From Lagopus muta (lineage: Eukaryota; Chordata; Aves; Galliformes; Phasianidae): a stretch of DNA of 64,000 nucleotides. The number at the start of each line of letters is the position of its first letter. Within the stretch, counting starts at the first letter, position 1. The stretch covers positions 78,130,134 through 78,194,133 of the forward strand of contig NC_064435.1 in NCBI RefSeq assembly GCF_023343835.1, given 5' to 3'. Of this stretch, positions 34,881 to 45,427 are shown in pieces. The notes under the pieces were generated by a model that saw nothing but the letters and a program-made list of their open reading frames with translations, had not been told where the DNA came from and searched no databases. The position numbers were made by a program, and so were the translations under genes.

Positions 34881-35403
34881 ATAATAAAGCAATAGTAACT
34901 GCTATCGCAGTGCTGAAACAAGCGGTTTTTTTTCTCTTGTCACGAACGAGGTGGTGGGAATGGGGGAAGACGCGAGAGTTGCACTGCTGATGAAAAGGGG
35001 GGAGACATAAAGTATCGTTATGCTGTTTAAAAATGGAAGTGTGTTAAAGAAGCTCTATAAGAGGAACAGGTGGATGCTCAGAAAAATAAAGGCTTCAATG
35101 TGAAATATTGTATTCTTCTAAAAGACAATCCATGGCAATAGATGTTACAAGTTGGAAATGTCCCTTGTAACTTGACGGCACATAATTGCTACGAACAGAG
35201 AATGAGAAATGAAATGAATTTATCGGAGCTAGAATCAGAAATGTTGCAGGTGAGGGGAGTAACACGAGGCAAAAAAACCTGCCTAATGGGTGGGCCACGC
35301 TAACAATACAGAAGTGCAAGATGGTACAGTGGTTAACTTTACAGAGAACAATTACTATAATGAAAACTGTCATTTTTGCAAGAAGCAGTGTGGGGAGGCA
35401 GAA
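34881..35403. other. Spacer between CpG island and array 2
   Basis: About 520 bp of AT-richer DNA with no recognised element. Array homology begins abruptly at 35404 within GGCAGGAGCGA. Confidence 0.6.
34883..34888 (+). terminator. Possible early poly(A) signal
   Basis: AATAAA just after the 92-bp repeats; a second AATAAA is at 35085-35090. Downstream GT-rich sequence is weak. Either could end a short promoter-proximal transcript. Confidence 0.2.
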
Positions 35404-36354
35404 GGCAGGAGCGAGCAAGAAGAGGATGCCGAAGCGTGCCGACGCGGGGGGGAAGGAGAGAGGCAGGCTGGGCAAAGCAGGTGTCCCGTTAGCGGGGCCG
35501 CAGTCCCATGAGAGTTTGAGCGTTGCCGGTGCCTTGGCCGGCTTTGTGCTGGGCGACCTCCCTGTAAGCAGGGCTTGGGTCTTTGCTTTTGCTGTAGTTG
35601 GGCTTTTGCCTGTCTGCTCCTTCGGCTGCCTGGGGAGCGTGGCCCCCTGTAACGGAGGGCGAGAGCCACCTCTCCGCACCTGAGTGGGAAACGGAGCTCG
35701 CCGGACCCCGAGGCCGCCCTGTAAGCAGGGTAGTGCCGTTTGCCCGTCCCTCTTCCTCCTCCGGCCCCTCGGCATTGTTGCCTGGTGGTGGCCCGTAAAT
35801 GCGACGGCCCCGTACTCGGGGTGCGCGTCACGGCATCTGGCCTTTGGCTTTAGCTGGGAAGCCCCTTGGCACGTTGAGGTCTGCGGCCTCCGTGCAGGCT
35901 AGGGACAGGTTGCAGGCTCTTGTCTGTTGCCCGCGGTTGTGGGTTTATTCCCAGGGTTTGGCTGTGCTGCGTTGTCCTTCCCTTCTGGAAAGTCGCATCT
36001 GTGTGCGTGTGTTCCCCTTCCTTTCCATGTTTGTGTCTGTGGTGTGATGGATTGACTGAGCTTTCCCTTTAGGCTCCCCCAAAAATGGCTGCAGCCTAGC
36101 TTCGACTTCCCAGGGGGGAATGGAGGACTTTGGTGCATGCCACAAAAGGGGTGTTCCCTCTCAGTGCCGCGAGCGCAGCGAGTGTCCTGTCTTCCTCTAA
36201 ATTACTTAGCATAGACCAGAGCCACGTGGTAGTTCTGTGGCTGAGGCCGCCCTGTAGCCAGGGCTTGGGCCAGTCCTTTAGTGGGTGCCTGCTCTGCTGG
36301 CGCTGTGACAGCCCCGTAGTCGGGGCGTGTGTCCTAAGCTGCAGAGCCCTCTGT
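35404..36354 (+). repeat. Array 2, first partial unit (right 951 bp of a long unit)
   Basis: Corresponds to the part of a long unit after the truncation point. Its start, GGCAGGAGCGA (35404-35414), repeats the last 11 bp of the truncated units. 951 + 1,157 equals a 2,097-bp unit plus this 11-bp overlap. It has no intron segment because that lies left of the cut. Confidence 0.95.
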
Positions 36355-36374
36355 CCCCTGAGCGGCCCGCCCTG

Positions 36375-38076
36375 CCTGTAATCAGGTGTGGGGAGGCTGC
36401 AGCATTGCAGCCGGCTGCTCTAGCCATCCAGCTGGTGGGATTGACCCCTCCCTGTCCCGTCAGAGGGTGCAGGTTGAGGTGCTGTTTTTGTGTGTGGGGT
36501 GACCTCCCCGCTGGGTGGGTCGAGGTTGCTCCGCGGGTTCCCAAAGACGAGAGCTTGTTGATGTTGTGCTGCTGCCGGGCGGGCCAGCCTGTAGGTCAGG
36601 CGTTGGCGGGAGCCTCGTGCTCCGCGGGGCTTGTTGGTGAGGGTGGGGTGTGGGGGTACCGTCCTGTAGGCAGGGCTGTGCGTGCCCCCGGTGTGTGCTT
36701 GGTGAGCTGCGTTGAGAGAGACCCCCTGTAGTCAGGCGGGCATGTGGCCCTGGCCTTTCAGAGGCACGGGGCCGCGAGATGCGGGGTTGGGCTTGCGCCC
36801 TCCCTGGAATCAGGGCTGGGAGCCCGAGCGCGGCATTTGGCCGTGTTGCCCCGCTGCCTGGCAGCTGAGAGTCGCTCCCGCCGCTGGGGGGGAAACCGAG
36901 CTCTGTGGCTCCAGGGGTGTTGTCCACCCGCCTGTAATCAGGGTCTGGGTGCGCGAGCGCTTGTGCTCAGCTGGCAGCCTGTGTGGGGTGACCGCCCCGT
37001 TAGCGGGGTGCGGGTCGAGGTGCCCCCTGAGTGGGAGAGAAGGAGCCTCCCGCGGCCGGTAGGGATGGGGGCTGCCCTGTAAGGCGGGGAGCGCCAGTGC
37101 CTCGCAATCCCAGGCCCTTTGGAATGGATGCAGTGGCGGGGGTCCCCTGTAATCAGGGAAGATGACTCTTTGGCCGCTGCTTGTTGTGTGCCCAGCTCCA
37201 TTTGCCCAGTCTGCCCGCCTCTGCGATCCCCCGCAGCACCGGCTGGAAGCGCGCCGTGCGCCAGTGAGGTGAGAAAAGCTGCTCGCAGTAGTTTTTGCTG
37301 GGATGAAGTGGGGAGGGGGGATGCTAGGCCTTGGTTGGCTGGGTGGGGGCGTGCCGGGTTCTTTTGTGCTGTTGGGTTTCCCTTTCCCTTGCGGTGGGGG
37401 GCTTGTTGCTGTGCAGGTCTAATGGTGTCCTCGCTGATGTTTCAGGAGCTGCTGCAGGAGGAGGAGGAGGAAGAAGGTGAAGCGGCGTGGGAACACAGGA
37501 GGCAGGAGCGAGCAAGAAGAGGATGCCGAAGCGTGCCGACGCGGGGGGGAAGGAGAGAGGCAGGCTGGGCAAAGCAGGTGTCCCGTTAGCGGGGCCGCAG
37601 TCCCATGAGAGTTTGAGCGTTGCCGGTGCCTTGGCCGGCTTTGTGCTGGGCGACCTCCCTGTAAGCAGGGCTCGGGTCTTTGCTTTTGCTGTAGTTGGGC
37701 TTTTGCCTGTCTGCTCCTTCGGCTGCCTGGGGAGCGTGGCCCCCTGTAACGGAGGGCGAGAGCCACCTCTCCGCACCTGAGTGGGAAACGGAGCTTGCCG
37801 GACCCCGAGGCCGCCCTGTAAGCAGGGTAGTGCCGTTTGCCCGTCCCTCTTCCTCCTGCGGCCCCTCGGCATTGTTGCCTGGTGGTGGCCCGTAAATGCG
37901 ACGGCCCCGTACTCGGGGTGCGCGTCACGGCATCTGGCCTTTGGCTTTAGCTGGGAAGCCCCTTGGCACGTTGAGGTCTGCGGCCTCTGTGCAGGCTAGA
38001 GAGAGTTCCCAGGCTCTTGGCTGTCCTTTAGTGGGCGCCTGCTCCGCTGGCGGTGTGACAGCCCCGTAGTCGGGGC
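36375..38076 (+). repeat. Hairpin modules in an array 2 unit
   Basis: Sixteen modules at the positions of unit 1 shifted by 36,354, for example 36995-37008 (CCCCGTTAGCGGGG), 37145-37158 (CCCTGTAATCAGGG), 37657-37670 and 37814-37827 (CCCTGTAAGCAGGG), and 37905-37918 (CCCCGTACTCGGGG). None falls between 37159 and 37581, where the intron-like segment lies. Confidence 0.85.
37269..37445 (+). other. Intron-like segment, array 2 (177 bp)
   Basis: Donor GAG|GTGAGA and acceptor TTTCAG|GAG as in array 1. Confidence 0.5.
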
Positions 38077-38104
38077 GTGTGTGCCAAGCTGCGGAGGCCT
38101 CTGT

Positions 38105-39854
38105 CCCGCGAGCGGCCCGCCCTGCCTGTAATCAGGTGTGGGGAGGCTGCAGCATTGCAGCCGGCTGCTCTAGCCATCCAGCTGGTGGGATTGACCCCTC
38201 CCTGTCCCGTCAGAGGGTGCAGGTTGAGGTGCTGTTTTTGTGTGTGGGGTGACCTCCCCGCTGGGTGGGTCGAGGTTGCTCCGCGGGTTCCCAAAGACGA
38301 GAGCTTGTTGATGTTGTGCTGCTGCCGGGCGGGCCAGCCTGTAGGTCAGGCGTTGGCGGGAGCCTCGTGCTCCGCGGGGCTTGTTGGTGAGGGTGGGGTG
38401 TGGGGGTACCGTCCTGTAGGCAGGGCTGTGCGTGCCCCCGGTGTGTGCTTGGTGAGCTGCGTTGAGAGAGACCCCCTGTAGTCAGGCGGGCATGTGGCCC
38501 TGGCCTTTCAGAGGCACGGGGCCGCGAGATGCGGGGTTGGGCTTGCGCCCTCCCTGGAATCAGGGCTGGGAGCCCGAGCGCGGCATTTGGCCGTGTTGCC
38601 CCGCTGCCTGGCAGCTGAGAGTCGCTCCCGCCGCTGGGGGGGAAACCGAGCTCTGTGGCTCCAGGGGTGTTGTCCACCCGCCTGTAATCAGGGTCTGGGT
38701 GCGCGAGCGCTTGTGCTCAGCTGGCAGCCTGTGTGGGGTGACCGCCCCGTTAGCGGGGTGCGGGTCGAGGTGCCCCCTGAGTGGGAGAGAAGGAGCCTCC
38801 CGCGGCCGGTAGGGATGGGGGCTGCCCTGTAAGGCGGGGAGCGCCAGTGCCTCGCAATCCCAGGCCCTTTGGAATGGATGCAGTGGCGGGGGTCCCCTGT
38901 AATCAGGGAAGATGACTCTTTGGCCGCTGCTTGTTGTGTGCCCAGCTCCATTTGCCCAGTCTGCCCGCCTCTGCGATCCCCCGCAGCACCGGCTGGAAGC
39001 GCGCCGTGCGCCAGTGAGGTGAGAAAAGCTGCTCGCAGTAGTTTTTGCTGGGATGAAGTGGGGAGGGGGGATGCTAGGCCTTGGTTGGCTGGGTGGGGGC
39101 GTGCCGGGTTCTTTTGTGCTGTTGGGTTTCCCTTTCCCTTGCGGTGGGGGGCTTGTTGCTGTGCAGGTCTAATGGTGTCCTCGCTGATGTTTCAGGAGCT
39201 GCTGCAGGAGGAGGAGGAGGAAGAAGGTGAAGCGGCGTGGGAACACAGGAGGCAGGAGCGAGCAAGAAGAGGATGCCGAAGCGTGCCGACGCGGGGGGGA
39301 AGGAGAGAGGCAGGCTGGGCAAAGCAGGTGTCCCGTTAGCGGGGCCGCAGTCCCATGAGAGTTTGAGCGTTGCCGGTGCCTTGGCCGGCTTTGTGCTGGG
39401 CGACCTCCCTGTAAGCAGGGCTCGGGTCTTTGCTTTTGCTGTAGTTGGGCTTTTGCCTGTCTGCTCCTTCGGCTGCCTGGGGAGCGTGGCCCCCTGTAAC
39501 GGAGGGCGAGAGCCACCTCTCCGCACCTGAGTGGGAAACGGAGCTCGCCGGACCCCGAGGCCGCCCTGTAAGCAGGGTAGTGCCGTTTGCCCGTCCCTCT
39601 TCCTCCTGCGGCCCCTCGGCATTGTTGCCTGGTGGTGGCCCGTAAATGCGACGGCCCCGTACTCGGGGTGCGCGTCACGGCATCTGGCCTTTGGCTTTAG
39701 CTGGGAAGCCCCTTGGCACGTTGAGGTCTGCGGCCTCTGTGCAGGCTAGAGAGAGTTCCCAGGCTCTTGGCTGTCCTTTAGTGGGCGCCTGCTCCGCTGG
39801 CGGTGTGACAGCCCCGTAGTCGGGGCGTGTGTGCCAAGCTGCGGAGGCCTCTGT
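38105..39854 (+). repeat. Array 2, unit of short type (1,750 bp)
   Basis: Nearly identical to the preceding unit. The 6-bp hairpin before its end has loop TAGT where array 1 has TACT, with the stem GCCCCG/CGGGGC unchanged. Confidence 0.95.
39019..39195 (+). other. Intron-like segment, array 2 (177 bp)
   Basis: Same splice signals and length as the other units. Confidence 0.5.
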
Positions 39855-41951
39855 CCCGCGAGCGGCCCGCCCTGCCTGTAATCAGGTGTGGGGAGGCTGC
39901 AGCATTGCAGCCGGCTGCTCTAGCCATCCAGCTGGTGGGATTGACCCCTCCCTGTCCCGTCAGAGGGTGCAGGTTGAGGTGCTGTTTTTGTGTGTGGGGT
40001 GACCTCCCCGCTGGGTGGGTCGAGGTTGCTCCCCGGGTTCCCAAAGACGAGAGCTTGTTGATGTTGTGCTGCTGCCGGGCGGGCCAGCCTGTAGGTCAGG
40101 CGTTGGCGGGAGCCTCGTGCTCCGCGGGGCTTGTTGGTGAGGGTGGGGTGTGGGGGTACGGTCCTGTAGGCAGGGCTGTGCGTGCCCCCGGTGTGTGCTT
40201 GGTGAGCTGCGTTGAGAGAGACCCCCTGTAGTCAGGCGGGCATGTGGCCCTGGCCTTTCAGAGGCACGGGGCCGCGAGATGCGGGGTTGGGCTTGCGCCC
40301 TCCCTGGAATCAGGGCTGGGAGCCCGAGCGCGGCATTTGGCCGTGTTGCCCCGCTGCCTGGCAGCTGAGAGTCGCTCCCGCCGCTGGGGGGGAAACCGAG
40401 CTCTGTGGCTCCAGGGGTGTTGTCCACCCGCCTGTAATCAGGGTCTGGGTGCGCGAGCGCTTGTGCTCAGCTGGCAGCCTGTGTGGGGTGACCGCCCCGT
40501 TAGCGGGGTGCGGGTCGAGGTGCCCCCTGAGTGGGAGAGAAGGAGCCTCCCGCGGCCGGTAGGGATGGGGGCTGCCCTGTAAGGCGGGGAGCGCCAGTGC
40601 CTCGCAATCCCAGGCCCTTTGGAATGGATGCAGTGGCGGGGGTCCCCTGTAATCAGGGAAGATGACTCTTTGGCCGCTGCTTGTTGTGTGCCCAGCTCCA
40701 TTTGCCCAGTCTGCCCGCCTCTGCGATCCCCCGCAGCACCGGCGGGAAGCGCGCCGTGCGCCAGTGAGGTGAGAAAAGCTGCTCGCAGTAGTTTTTGCTG
40801 GGATGAAGTGGGGAGGGGGGATGCTAGGCCTTGGTTGGCTGGGTGGGGGCGTGCCGGGTTCTTTTGTGCTGTTGGGTTTCCCTTTCCCTTGCGGTGGGGG
40901 GCTTGTTGCTGTGCAGGTCTAATGGTGTCCTCGCTGATGTTTCAGGAGCTGCTGCAGGAGGAGGAGGAGGAAGAAGGTGAAGCGGCGTGGGAACACAGGA
41001 GGCAGGAGCGAGCAAGAAGAGGATGCCGAAGCGTGCCGACGCGGGGGGGAAGGAGAGAGGCAGGCTGGGCAAAGCAGGTGTCCCGTTAGCGGGGCCGCAG
41101 TCCCATGAGAGTTTGAGCGTTGCCGGTGCCTTGGCCGGCTTTGTGCTGGGCGACCTCCCTGTAAGCAGGGCTCGGGTCTTTGCTTTTGCTGTAGTTGGGC
41201 TTTTGCCTGTCTGCTCCTTCGGCTGCCTGGGGAGCGTGGCCCCCTGTAACGGAGGGCGAGAGCCACCTCTCCGCACCTGAGTGGGAAACGGAGCTTGCCG
41301 GACCCCGAGGCCGCCCTGTAAGCAGGGTAGTGCCGTTTGCCTGTCCCTCTTCCTCCTCCGGCCCCTCGGCATTGTTGCCTGGTGGTGGCCCGTAAATGCG
41401 ACGGCCCCGTACTCGGGGTGCGCGTCACGGCATCTGGCCTTTGGCTTTAGCTGGGAAGCCCCTTGGCACGTTGAGGTCTGCGGCCTCCGTGCAGGCTAGG
41501 GACAGGTTGCAGGCTCTTGTCTGTTGCCCGCGGTTGTGGGTTTATTCCCAGGGTTTGGCTGTGCTGCGTTGTCCTTCCCTTCTGGAAAGTCGCATCTGTG
41601 TGCGTGTGTTCCCCTTCCTTTCCATGTTTGTGTCTGTGGTGTGATGGATTGACTGAGCTTTCCCTTTAGGCTCCCCCAAAAATGGCTGCAGCCTAGCTTC
41701 GACTTCCCAGGGGGGAATGGAGGACTTTGGTGCATGCCACAAAAGGGGTGTTCCCTCTCAGTGCCGCGAGCGCAGCGAGTGTCCTGTCTTCCTCTAAATT
41801 ACTTAGCATAGACCAGAGCCACGTGGTAGTTCTGTGGCTGAGGCCGCCCTGTAGCCAGGGCTTGGGCCAGTCCTTTAGTGGGTGCCTGCTCTGCTGGCGC
41901 TGTGACAGCCCCGTAGTCGGGGCATGTGTCCTAAGCTGCAGAGCCCTCTGT
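39855..41951 (+). repeat. Array 2, unit of long type (2,097 bp)
   Basis: Contains the additional 347 bp (between GCTAG at 41494 and TCCTTT at 41871) seen in the long unit of array 1, and occupies the same place relative to the array end. Confidence 0.95.
40769..40945 (+). other. Intron-like segment, array 2 (177 bp)
   Basis: Same splice signals and length as the other units. Confidence 0.5.
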
Positions 41952-43108
41952 CCCGCGAGCGGCCCGCCCTGCCTGTAATCAGGTGTGGGGAGGCTGCAGC
42001 ATTGCAGCCGGCTGCTCTAGCCATCCAGCTGGTGGGATTGACCCCTCCCTGTCCCGTCAGAGGGTGCAGGTTGAGGTGCTGTTTTTGTGTGTGGGGTGAC
42101 CTCCCCGCTGGGTGGGTCGAGGTTGCTCCGCGGGTTCCCAAAGACGAGAGCTTGTTGATGTTGTGCTGCTGCCGGGCGGGCCAGCCTGTAGGTCAGGCGT
42201 TGGCGGGAGCCTCGTGCTCCGCGGGGCTTGTTGGTGAGGGTGGGGTGTGGGGGTACCGTCCTGTAGGCAGGGCTGTGCGTGCCCCCGGTGTGTGCTTGGT
42301 GAGCTGCGTTGAGAGAGACCCCCTGTAGTCAGGCGGGCATGTGGCCCTGGCCTTTCAGAGGCACGGGGCCGCGAGATGCGGGGTTGGGCTTGCGCCCTCC
42401 CTGGAATCAGGGCTGGGAGCCCGAGCGCGGCATTTGGCCGTGTTGCCCCGCTGCCTGGCAGCTGAGAGTCGCTCCCGCCGCTGGGGGGGAAACTGAGCTC
42501 TGTGGCTCCAGGGGTGTTGTCCACCCGCCTGTAATCAGGGTCTGGGTGCGCGAGCGCTTGTGCTCAGCTGGCAGCCTGTGTGGGGTGACCGCCCCGTTAG
42601 CGGGGTGCGGGTCGAGGTGCCCCCTGAGTGGGAGAGAAGGAGCCTCCCGCGGCCGGTAGGGATGGGGGCTGCCCTGTAAGGCGGGGAGCGCCAGTGCCTC
42701 GCAATCCCAGGCCCTTTGGAATGGATGCAGTGGCGGGGGTCCCCTGTAATCAGGGAAGATGACTCTTTGGCCGCTGCTTGTTGTGTGCCCAGCTCCATTT
42801 GCCCAGTCTGCCCGCCTCTGCGATCCCCCGCAGCACCGGCTGGAAGCGCGCCGTGCGCCAGTGAGGTGAGAAAAGCTGCTCGCAGTAGTTTTTGCTGGGA
42901 TGAAGTGGGGAGGGGGGATGCTAGGCCTTGGTTGGCTGGGTGGGGGCGTGCCGGGTTCTTTTGTGCTGTTGGGTTTCCCTTTCCCTTGCGGTGGGGGGCT
43001 TGTTGTTGTGCAGGTCTAATGGTGTCCTCGCTGATGTTTCAGGAGCTGCTGCAGGAGGAGGAGGAGGAAGAAGGTGAAGCGGCGTGGGAACACAGGAGGC
43101 AGGAGCGA
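41952..43108 (+). repeat. Array 2, last unit, truncated (1,157 bp)
   Basis: Ends at the same base as array 1 unit 3, GGCAGGAGCGA (43098-43108), and is followed by flank copy 2. Confidence 0.95.
42866..43042 (+). other. Intron-like segment, array 2 last unit (177 bp)
   Basis: Same splice signals; the following exon runs out of the array at 43108 to the poly(A) signal at 43229. Confidence 0.5.
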
Positions 43109-43228
43109 CCATGAAGGAGCTTCTTTTTACTGTCAATCTCTTTCTATTAACCACAATTAATATAAAGCCACAGTTGAAATGTGTGTATTGCTGTTGTTAC
43201 TTCCCAGTTCCCACTAGAGACCTTTGAG

Positions 43229-43234
43229 AATAAA
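43229..43234 (+). terminator. Poly(A) signal after array 2
   Basis: AATAAA followed by the same GT-rich stretch as at 5122. It is conserved although the bases just past the array junction differ between copies around 43150 (5050). Confidence 0.6.
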
Positions 43235-43375
43235 ATTTATTTGTATGTTGTTGTTGCAATGGATATCCTGTGTTCGTTTCTTTCCTGCACTGTATTTTGG
43301 TGTTAAGTTCTGCCTCAGCATAAAGTGTTTACAGGCACTGGTTGGTTCTTTGGTTGAACTGTGGGACTTAGCATA

Positions 43376-43585
43376 GGGATTGGAGTGACCACAGGGCTAG
43401 TTGTGAGGGTCATGGCAGCTGTGGGGCCCTTGAGAAGGCTTACAGCACCCACAGGTCCATTACAAGGACTGAAGCAATTGCAGGGCCTCTTGCAGGGACT
43501 GGAGCAGCTGCAGGACATGTTGCAAGGGTTGGAGCAGCAGCAGAGCCCGGCACAGTTGTTGAAGCAACTGTAGAACTGCAGAGGC
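43376..43585. repeat. 30-bp minisatellite (copy 2)
   Basis: Same seven-copy 30-bp repeat as 6533-6742 with a few substitutions. Open frames on both strands are again intact (+ 43361-43573, minus 43590-43315). Confidence 0.6.
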
Positions 43586-45357
43586 TGCAACCTGGCTGTT
43601 CTTCATCATTGCTTTGTTTTCAGTGTATGCCTCCCATGTATGTTTATGAAGCCATAATGGATCGTTAATTTAGAGCTATTGATGGGTTTTTAACTCCAGG
43701 TGGGGATCATTTTGTTCATTTAATCTGATGTCACGCATATCAGAGAACAGGGATCTTGTCCAGGGATCTCTGCATTGGGATCTTTTGGGAAATCTTGCTG
43801 ACTGTTAGTTCACATCTTCATCGGCATTGAGGCTCCTGTTATACTTCAACACATAGCAATGTGGGTTTTATTTCTGTTTTTTCTTGGATTTTAAATGTTG
43901 GGTTTACCATTTCCTCCTCACATAAACAAGGGCAATGTTGTTTTTCTGTTTATGTGGAAATTATTATCAGGAAGTGACCAATGTCACATGCTTGTAAAAG
44001 ATGAAAAATTCCTTGCAGTTATGAAATCACCACGTATCAACTAAGTTGCTGCTGTGATTCTGGATTCATTCATTCTCTATTTCCATTTGCTCTAGGATTT
44101 TTTTAGCATTTTTAATCCTTTAAGCTTGTGGCCTCAGTTACACCTTTTGAAATAGATTTCCAAAAGCTAATTAGGTTCGTGTTGATAACCAATGTTATTC
44201 TTTGTGAGTTTCACTGGATGTAGCCTCCTGGAGTTCTGAAGTTTGGAACTGAAATGCTAAAGCTAAACAAAAAGATCAGAGCAGTTTGCAAATGGTGAAC
44301 TTTAGCTTGTCATCTTCTGTAAGGCCATGTAGATCCCATCTCTTGAAATGGAGTCATTCTGCCTGGTTATTCTCAAACTTTCTTATCGTTCAGGAATCTT
44401 TTCTCCTTTTGCTATGACCAAGTCTGGTTATCTTCTCAGTCCTGTATATTTTCAAGCAGAAAAATCTGTGACAGTTCTAGAAGCAGTGCCTTTTGAAATG
44501 TTTCCCCTGCTCCATTCAGTGCTTTGGTGTAGTTTTCTTTTCTGAGTAGTAAAAGTCACCATTCGTTCCTCTGTAGTGATTACTGAATCTCAGTCCTGAG
44601 TATTTAAATGGAGGGGAAAAAAGTTGGCATAATTCCCTTCAGCGCATGCTGATTTTTATTAACATATTTTAAATGTATTTTAGCATTTCAGAATGAAACG
44701 TATCCATGTGATCTCATCGTTACAGTACCAGATGTCGTATGTCAAACGCGTTCTCAATTTGAGAGCATAGTAATTCTCCGTATCTACCATTATTTCATGC
44801 AAAGAGGGTTTGCTCTTCTTTTCTAGCTTCTAAATATCAGTTCTAGCAGGTGAGATGCCAACTGTTACAAATAAAAAATATTTTAGGAGGCCTGTATTCA
44901 GATTCAAATCAGAGCTGGTTAGTTCTATGGAAAGCAGAGCTGTGTTTGCCAGCCTTCTGCGCTTTGTTTCCCGTGCACATCTTTTCAGTAAGAATCACCT
45001 AACATCTTTTGAATTTTTGATGATTTTTATTCCCCATCAAAATTGTGATCATCTCTAATATTGAAAAACGCCCGGCTTATCCAAGTGCACAGAAAAGTAA
45101 CGAATCTAAAAGGGGATGTTAGTCTGCTATGGAACTTCCATGATGTTCCATTGTGTGAAGTCCACTACTTTTCATTCCTTTGCAGTTTTCTTTCCTCTTG
45201 TTCATTTTCTACTGTTATTAGTAGGGTATTATTTTGCTGAAGACATTTACAGTGAGCTCCTATTTATTCATTTATTTTCTTCAGCCTATTAGGCTTTCTT
45301 TTCTTTCTCTTTTTTCACACCTGCTGTTTGCATATGCTTGCCTCTGCTCTGTTGGCT

Positions 45358-45427
45358 TTCCTTCCCTCCTTCCCTCCTTCCCTCCTTCCCTCCTTCCCTC
45401 CTTCCCTCCTTCCCTCCTTCCCTCCTT
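45358..45427. repeat. (CCTTCCCT)n pyrimidine simple repeat, copy 2
   Basis: About 70 bp, longer than the matching tract at 9007-9048. Confidence 0.9.

Larger units (their letters stand above)
36355..38104 (+). repeat. Array 2, unit of short type (1,750 bp)
   Basis: Near-identical to 1-1750, with array-2-specific variants such as GGTTGGC at 37333 and AAGGTGAAG at 37474 where array 1 units 1-2 have CGTTGGC and AAGGAGAAG. Confidence 0.95.
34081..43250 (+). ncRNA. Predicted array-derived long noncoding RNA (copy 2, complete)
   Basis: Inferred transcription unit: TATA promoter at 34051, first exon from about 34081, tandem array at 35404-43108, and poly(A) signal at 43229. Introns of 177 bases in the units (37269-37445, 39019-39195, 40769-40945, 42866-43042) would leave internal exons of 1,573, 1,573 and 1,920 bases and a terminal exon from 43043. 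All hairpin modules fall in predicted exons. No recognisable protein is encoded. The first exon could instead end early at AATAAA (34883-34888 or 35085-35090). The architecture recalls chicken MHM, a female-expressed Z-linked tandem-array RNA, but the identity is a hypothesis. Confidence 0.4.
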
